Source: an uncultured Peptoniphilus sp.
GTDB lineage: Bacteria; Bacillota; Clostridia; Tissierellales; Peptoniphilaceae
Length of the DNA stretch: 10,440 nt
Direction: 5' to 3'
NCBI GenBank assembly: GCA_902465645.1
Contig: CABQNX010000035.1
Coordinates: forward strand, 1 to 10,440
The notes beneath the pieces are model-generated. The model was not told the origin of the DNA. It saw only the letters and a program-made list of their open reading frames with translations, and made no database searches. Each line of letters begins with the position of its first letter. Within the stretch, counting starts at the first letter, position 1. This document shows positions 7,230 through 10,440 of this stretch, in pieces. The translations under genes and the position numbers were made by a program.

Positions 7230-7983
7230 AGTTTTCGCTACCTAAAAAATAATAAGTTATGGCAACTAGAGAGCCGCCGATAATATTTCCAATAGTAACT
7301 GGTATTAAGTTTTTAAAAATTAGTGCTAAGCCAAACTCTGGATTTAACATTTTTGCTAGGGCAAAGCAAGTCATATTTGCCACGCTATGCTCAAATCCTA
7401 AACTTACAAAGGCAAGTATACACCAGAAAATTAAAATCAACTTTGATGAATCAGATATGGGTCTAGAGCAAATTAAAACTGCAAGACACACTAGAATGTT
7501 ACACATTATTCCCTTAAATAAAAGTGCAGTGAAGTCAAAACTTGACTTTGTTGTTGCTAGTTTTAAGAGGGCTTCGTTATATTCAGGGGAAACTCCTGTC
7601 ATTTTAAATAAGAAAGAAATTAAAATTGATCCCAAAAGATTTCCTATGTAGGAAAAAACTAAAATCTTTAAAAGTGTGGAAGTTTCAATTTTTTTGTTTA
7701 ATCTTCCAATACTTGTCACAAGGACATTACCTGTGAAAAGTTCGCCACCAGCAAAGATTACAAAGGAAAGGGCGAGGGAAAAGACAAAGCCATTTATAAA
7801 TTTAACAGCTGGAATTTCAAGTCCTGAAAAAACACTTGAAGATAGGGTCATGATTAACATTCCCATTCCAATAAAAAATCCTGCAAGAACTGAAGCGACC
7901 ATGTACTTAAAAAGAGAATTTTCAAGTAAATTTTTCTTAGTGTTTGCAGAATTTGTAAGTCCACCAATTATATCCTTATACAT
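7228..7983 (-). CDS. Formate/nitrite transporter (FNT) family channel
   Basis: This 251-residue membrane protein has the six-helix FNT pattern. Diagnostic segments are AGGELFTGN at 78-86 (broken helix of the first repeat), FKGIMCN with K157, GFEHSVANM with E198 and the central-pore H199, and NLIPVTIGNIIGG at 225-237 in the second repeat. FNT proteins form pentamers in the cytoplasmic membrane and pass small anions such as formate, nitrite, hydrosulfide or lactate with a proton relay at the histidine. The substrate cannot be assigned: no pyruvate-formate lyase, nitrite or sulfite reductase gene is adjacent. Hydrosulfide is worth considering given the redox operon nearby, but this is only a guess. 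The ATG at 7983 follows GAGGTG (7993-7988) at 4-base spacing. Confidence 0.92.
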   Translation of the reverse strand: MYKDIIGGLTNSANTKKNLLENSLFKYMVASVLAGFFIGMGMLIMTLSSSVFSGLEIPAVKFINGFVFSLALSFVIFAGGELFTGNVLVTSIGRLNKKIETSTLLKILVFSYIGNLLGSILISFLFKMTGVSPEYNEALLKLATTKSSFDFTALLFKGIMCNILVCLAVLICSRPISDSSKLILIFWCILAFVSLGFEHSVANMTCFALAKMLNPEFGLALIFKNLIPVTIGNIIGGSLVAITYYFLGSEN

Positions 7984-7987
7984 ATCA

Positions 7988-8031
7988 CACCTCTTTTTTT
8001 ATTCCATTAAACATTATATCAAAAAGAGGTG
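7988..8031. repeat. 11-bp inverted repeat spanning the FNT promoter and ribosome site
   Basis: CACCTCTTTTT at 7988-7998 and AAAAAGAGGTG at 8021-8031 are perfect inverted copies separated by 22 bases. One arm contains the FNT ribosome site; the other sits between the -35 and -10 boxes. Because the predicted transcript starts near 8006, the RNA would hold only one arm, so this is a DNA-level dyad if it matters at all. Confidence 0.5.
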
Positions 8032-8040
8032 ACTTTTCAA
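8013..8040 (-). promoter_or_regulatory. Promoter of the FNT gene
   Basis: On the minus strand, TTGAAA (8040-8035), a 16-bp spacer and TATAAT (8018-8013) with a TGA extension form the best sigma-A-type promoter in the window. The predicted start near 8006 leaves a short leader containing GAGGTG. The FNT gene is therefore probably transcribed separately from nhaC upstream. Confidence 0.7.
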
Positions 8041-8096
8041 TTGGTGAAAGACTCTTTATGTGAAAATATATAAAAGTTTTCTTTATAATTTATATT

Positions 8097-9512
8097 TTAT
8101 TTTGAATTTGCATCTAACTTATATTTATTAGCTTCTATTGCCACAACAATTACTTGAACAAGGGGCATTAACAAATTAAAAACTAGGAAAGGAAGATAGT
8201 GAACAGTGGATACTCCAAGTACAGTGGACATATAAGTTCCACAAGTATTCCAAGGTATCATGGCAGATGTCACAGTTCCTCCTGATTCGAGAGTTGAAGA
8301 AAGAAGGGTTGGGTCAAGATTTCTTTCTTTGTATTCATTTTTAAACATTCTTCCAGGCACAACTATGGAGATGTACTGTTCAGGCATAGAAGCGTTGGTA
8401 AAGACACAGGTTAAAATAGTAGAAATAACAAGTCCCACTATAGACTGAATCTTGTGGAGGAACTTCTTAACAATGGCTTCGAGAATTCCAGTCTCTTCTG
8501 CAATACCACCAAACATCATGGCAATAATAGTAAGAGAGATGGAAGACATGATGTTGTTTAGACCGCCAGTTGTCAAGAGCTGGTCGACTGCTTCAAGGCC
8601 AGTGTTTGAAACATATCCATTAAGACCAGCTGATAAAATGTCGCCAAAATTAATGCCTTGGTAGATTGGTCCAAGGATAGCTGCAATAATAATTCCAAGG
8701 GCAATTCCAGGAACTGCTGGGAGCTTTTTTGCAATTGAAATAATCACTACAAGAGGTGCCAACAAGAGGACAGGGGAAATTGTAAAAGTTTCCTTTAGTC
8801 CATTGGCAATGAGATCTACATTAGAAAGGTCAGCAGAAGCTCCTCTGTATTTAAGAGATAAAAATCCAAAAATTAAAAGAGTTAAGCCATAGGCAATAAG
8901 GGTAGGCTTCAGCATAGACTTGATGTGGGTGAAGACATCTGTGCCAGCCATAGCTGGTGCAAGATTTGTCGTATCTGATAGGGGACTCATCTTGTCGCCA
9001 AAGTAGGCTCCAGATAAAACTGCGCCTGCAGTGACAGGAGCAGGAATCCCAAGTCCACTAGCTATTCCCATAAGGGCAATTCCCATGGTGCCAGCAGTTC
9101 CCCAGCTTGTTCCCGTTGCAAGAGAAGTTATCGAAGTTATAATAACTGTGGCAAGTAGAAAAATTGATGGATTTAAAATCATAAGTCCATAATAAATCAT
9201 TGTTGGGACAACTCCAGCCAAGATCCAAACTCCAATTAGGACTCCAATGATGGCGAGGATTATTATGGACTGCATGGCTTGTGAAATTCCCTTTATCATT
9301 GAGTTTTCAATGAACTTCCAAGTGTAGCCAATCTTTAAGGCAACAAGGGAAGCAATCAAAACTCCAATGAGCATAGGAATGTGAGGGCTTTCTTCGTATT
9401 TTATTATACTTATAAACATTATTATTGTAAGAGAAACGAAGGTAAAGAGGGCTTCAGCAAAGTTTGCCTTCCTAACCTCCTTTTCGTATTTATTTATATT
9501 TTCATGATTCAT
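8097..9512 (-). CDS. nhaC: NhaC-family Na+/H+ antiporter
   Basis: This 471-residue polytopic membrane protein is of the NhaC family. Diagnostic segments are GTSWGTAGTMG (134-144), FGDKMSPLSDTTN (171-183), the NASMPEQY block (373-380) and the MIPWNTCGTYM block (418-428). It has about eleven or twelve hydrophobic helices. The family exchanges Na+ for H+, though some members (such as B. subtilis MleN) exchange malate and lactate, so the exact substrates are open. I use the ATG at 9512 because GAGGTG (9522-9517) lies 4 bases before it; a start at the in-frame TTG at 9533 would put that ribosome site inside the coding region. It is divergent from apt. No strong terminator is visible in the 113 bp before the FNT gene. 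Confidence 0.92.
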   Translation of the reverse strand: MNHENINKYEKEVRKANFAEALFTFVSLTIIMFISIIKYEESPHIPMLIGVLIASLVALKIGYTWKFIENSMIKGISQAMQSIIILAIIGVLIGVWILAGVVPTMIYYGLMILNPSIFLLATVIITSITSLATGTSWGTAGTMGIALMGIASGLGIPAPVTAGAVLSGAYFGDKMSPLSDTTNLAPAMAGTDVFTHIKSMLKPTLIAYGLTLLIFGFLSLKYRGASADLSNVDLIANGLKETFTISPVLLLAPLVVIISIAKKLPAVPGIALGIIIAAILGPIYQGINFGDILSAGLNGYVSNTGLEAVDQLLTTGGLNNIMSSISLTIIAMMFGGIAEETGILEAIVKKFLHKIQSIVGLVISTILTCVFTNASMPEQYISIVVPGRMFKNEYKERNLDPTLLSSTLESGGTVTSAMIPWNTCGTYMSTVLGVSTVHYLPFLVFNLLMPLVQVIVVAIEANKYKLDANSK

Positions 9513-9516
9513 AAGA

Positions 9517-9522
9517 CACCTC
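9517..9522 (-). promoter_or_regulatory. Ribosome binding site that fixes the nhaC start
   Basis: GAGGTG on the minus strand, 4 bases from the ATG at 9512, with the same sequence and spacing as at the FNT gene. It rules against the longer reading from TTG at 9533. Confidence 0.8.
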
Positions 9523-9544
9523 ATATTAATCAAAAATTTAACTC

Positions 9545-9553
9545 ATTATATCA
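9545..9553 (-). promoter_or_regulatory. Extended -10 promoter of nhaC
   Basis: On the minus strand TGATATAAT (9553-9545) is a consensus extended -10, with only AT-rich sequence where a -35 would fall. Transcription would start near 9538, 25 or so bases before the ATG. Confidence 0.55.
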
Positions 9554-9558
9554 TTAAA

Positions 9559-9589
9559 AAGACCTTATTAAAAGTTTTTATTGGGTCTT
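9559..9589. repeat. Dyad element between the divergent nhaC and apt promoters
   Basis: AAGACC at 9559-9564 and GGTCTT at 9584-9589 are inverted copies. Counting the inner bases, 12 of 15 pairs are symmetric around position 9574. That centre is also the exact midpoint between the two divergent -10 boxes (9545-9550 and 9598-9603). An operator acting on both genes is possible, but no regulator is identified. Confidence 0.45.
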
Positions 9590-9603
9590 AAAGATGGTAT
9601 ACT
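9575..9603 (+). promoter_or_regulatory. Extended -10 promoter of apt
   Basis: TGGTATACT at 9595-9603 is an extended -10, with a weak TTTTTA at 9575-9580 at 17-bp spacing. Transcription would start near 9610. The -10 overlaps codons of a possible longer reading of apt from ATG 9594, which argues against that start. Confidence 0.55.
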
Positions 9604-9613
9604 ATAAGGGAAT

Positions 9614-9619
9614 GGGGGA
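9614..9619 (+). promoter_or_regulatory. Ribosome binding site that fixes the apt start
   Basis: GGGGGA ends four bases before the ATG at 9624. It overlaps the in-frame ATG at 9612 and lies downstream of the ATG at 9594, so neither can use it. Confidence 0.7.
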
Positions 9620-9623
9620 AATT

Positions 9624-10133
9624 ATGGAATTAAAAAATACAATTCGTGCAATTGAAAATTATCCGAAAGAGGGAGTTATCTTTAGGGATATAACTACACT
9701 TTTAAAGGATAAAGATGCCTTCAAAAAATCAGTTGATGAAATGGCAGCAAAAATAGATGACGATGTTGATAAAATTATAGGGATTGAAGCTAGGGGCTTT
9801 ATCTTTGGGGCAGCCCTTGCCTATAAGCTAAATAAGGGCTTTATTCCTGTGAGAAAGCCAGGGAAACTTCCTTGGGATAAAATCAGCGAATCCTATGACC
9901 TCGAGTATGGAGAAGATTCTATTGAAATTCACAAAGATGCTCTTGAGCCGGGAGAGAAAATTGTAATAGTAGATGACTTACTTGCAACTGGTGGTACATC
10001 AAAGGCCTGTCTAAAACTTGTCAGGAGCCTAGGGGGAGAAGTGTCATCGCTAGTTTTCTTGGCAGAGCTTGAAGGACTCAAGGGAAGAGATGAACTAAAG
10101 GGCGAAAAAGTTCTTTCAGTTATAAGATATTAA
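9624..10133 (+). CDS. apt: Adenine phosphoribosyltransferase
   Basis: This 169-residue type I phosphoribosyltransferase converts adenine and PRPP to AMP in purine salvage. The PRPP-binding signature VIVDDLLATGGTSKA has D117 and D118. The RGFIFGAALAYKL segment and RKPGKLPW loop are characteristic of Apt, and the N-terminus IENYPKEGVIFRDITTLL is the family's usual opening. The length is normal for a bacterial enzyme when read from ATG 9624, which has a ribosome site at the right distance. Longer in-frame readings from 9594 or 9612 start inside the promoter or ribosome site. It is a monocistronic unit divergent from nhaC; no clear terminator follows before the tandem repeats. Confidence 0.97.
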   Translation: MELKNTIRAIENYPKEGVIFRDITTLLKDKDAFKKSVDEMAAKIDDDVDKIIGIEARGFIFGAALAYKLNKGFIPVRKPGKLPWDKISESYDLEYGEDSIEIHKDALEPGEKIVIVDDLLATGGTSKACLKLVRSLGGEVSSLVFLAELEGLKGRDELKGEKVLSVIRY

Positions 10134-10140
10134 AAATTCA

Positions 10141-10322
10141 TAGGCTTACAAAAAATTTATAGGTTTACAAAAATTTTGAGATTTAATAAAAATTTCTAGT
10201 CTAATAAATATTTGAGATTTAATAAAAAATTATAAGCCAATAAAAATTTGTGAACTAATAAAACATTATAAGGCATTAAAAACTTATAAACTAATAAAAT
10301 AATATAAGGCATTAAAAAACAT
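10141..10322 (+). repeat. Tandem array of ten degenerate 18-19 bp AT-rich units
   Basis: The array begins eight bases after the apt stop. The first two units are 19 bp and the next eight are 18 bp, contiguous and in register, each built on a TAAGNCTAATAAAAATTT-like core. Units begin at 10141, 10160, 10179, 10197, 10215, 10233, 10251, 10269, 10287 and 10305. Alternate units resemble each other more than neighbours do (third with fifth, seventh with ninth, eighth with tenth), so a 36-bp double unit seems to have been duplicated. There are no unrelated spacers, so it is not CRISPR. No gene is supported inside it. It could be a slippage-prone minisatellite or a set of protein-binding iterons. Confidence 0.8.
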
Positions 10323-10334
10323 CTGTGAGATAAA

Positions 10335-10382
10335 TGAACTGACCCCCAAAAGTTGGACCTAAAAACCAACTTAAGGAGGTCA
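10335..10382. mobile_element. Probable IS3-family element end (remnant or cut by the window edge)
   Basis: TGAACTGACCCCCAAAAG at 10335-10352, followed by TTGGACC, resembles terminal inverted repeats of Firmicute IS3-family (IS150-type) elements as I remember them. The 17 bases at 10340-10356 are repeated inverted at 10366-10382 with 14 of 17 matching, giving a hairpin whose strongest part is AAGTTGG (10350-10356) with CCAACTT (10366-10372). AAGGAGG at 10373-10379 would suit a transposase orfA, but no start codon follows at a usable distance, so the element is either degenerate or this is only an isolated end. The family call rests on pattern memory. Confidence 0.42.
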
Positions 10383-10396
10383 TTTTTTAGTACCAT

Positions 10397-10440
10397 AAAT
10401 AGTGTAAGAAAGGAAGTAATTCCTATCTTGCACTATTTTT
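10397..10440 (+). terminator. Long hairpin with T tail at the window edge
   Basis: AAATAGTG (10397-10404) pairs with CACTATTT (10431-10438), AAGA with TCTT and AGGA with TCCT, broken only by one T-G wobble and one A-A mismatch, around a 6-nt loop AGTAAT. It runs into T residues at the very end of the window. It looks like an intrinsic terminator that could end transcripts reading out of apt through the repeats, or an inverted repeat belonging to the adjacent element. Confidence 0.65.

Noticed and set aside
7676..8032. Plus-strand frame of 118 codons
   Set aside because: It lies antisense to the FNT gene, whose family motifs are unmistakable.
8069..8087. Possible terminator after nhaC (TATAAA/TTTATA stem)
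   Set aside because: The stem is six A-T pairs only and has no continuous T tract; not convincing, so nhaC may read on towards the FNT gene.
9594..9623. Longer apt reading from ATG 9594
   Set aside because: Its codons 2-4 are the -10 box of the promoter, and Apt proteins normally begin where the ATG at 9624 places them.
10141..10322. CRISPR array
   Set aside because: The repeats are head-to-tail with no unique spacers, and no cas genes are present.
10196..10396. Minus-strand open frame of 66 codons across the repeat array
   Set aside because: It is the translation of an 18-bp (six-codon) repeat, has no ribosome site, and runs across the element end; its leucine-rich periodic sequence is a by-product of the repeat.

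Overview
The window is AT-rich chromosomal DNA from a low-GC Gram-positive bacterium. Strong GAGGTG-type ribosome binding sites, extended -10 promoters, and the gene set (NhaC antiporter, formate/nitrite-type channel, Gram-positive-type aryl-sulfate sulfotransferase, Pol IV) suggest an anaerobic Firmicute, perhaps a Peptoniphilaceae/Tissierellia-type coccus. The taxonomic guess is inference only. Gene density is high up to about 10130; the last 300 bases are repeats and mobile-element debris.

Layout. (1) 1-1194: 3' part of a membrane-anchored MutS-like ATPase, closed by an intrinsic terminator. (2) 1199-4601: a tight three-gene operon of a histidine phosphatase, a thioredoxin-reductase-like flavoprotein and an aryl-sulfate-sulfotransferase-like protein with a thioredoxin domain fused at its C-terminus. 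(3) 4607-5312: a HAD phosphatase on the minus strand, converging on the operon over a bidirectional terminator. (4) 5340-7200: dinB (DNA polymerase IV), divergent from the HAD gene, then a seven-helix YwaF/TIGR02206-type membrane protein. (5) 7194-9512: an FNT-family anion channel and an NhaC-family antiporter, both on the minus strand. (6) 9513-10133: apt, divergent from nhaC across a dyad-symmetric promoter region. (7) 10141-10440: ten tandem 18-19 bp units, an IS3-like element end, and a long hairpin running to the window edge.

Most of the window is housekeeping: purine salvage, translesion synthesis, ion transport. The unusual part is the operon at 1270-4601. Its last two genes overlap by 4 bp and encode a TrxR-like flavoprotein, in which the three arginines that bind the NADPH phosphate appear to be replaced by acidic residues, and a sulfotransferase-like propeller carrying its own CSHC thioredoxin. 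Two active-site histidine motifs that I recall as conserved in this sulfotransferase family look degenerate here. This could be an undescribed cytoplasmic redox system built on a retired or re-purposed sulfotransferase fold. It also recalls the dedicated thiol-redox partners (DsbL/DsbI) encoded beside AssT in uropathogenic E. coli.
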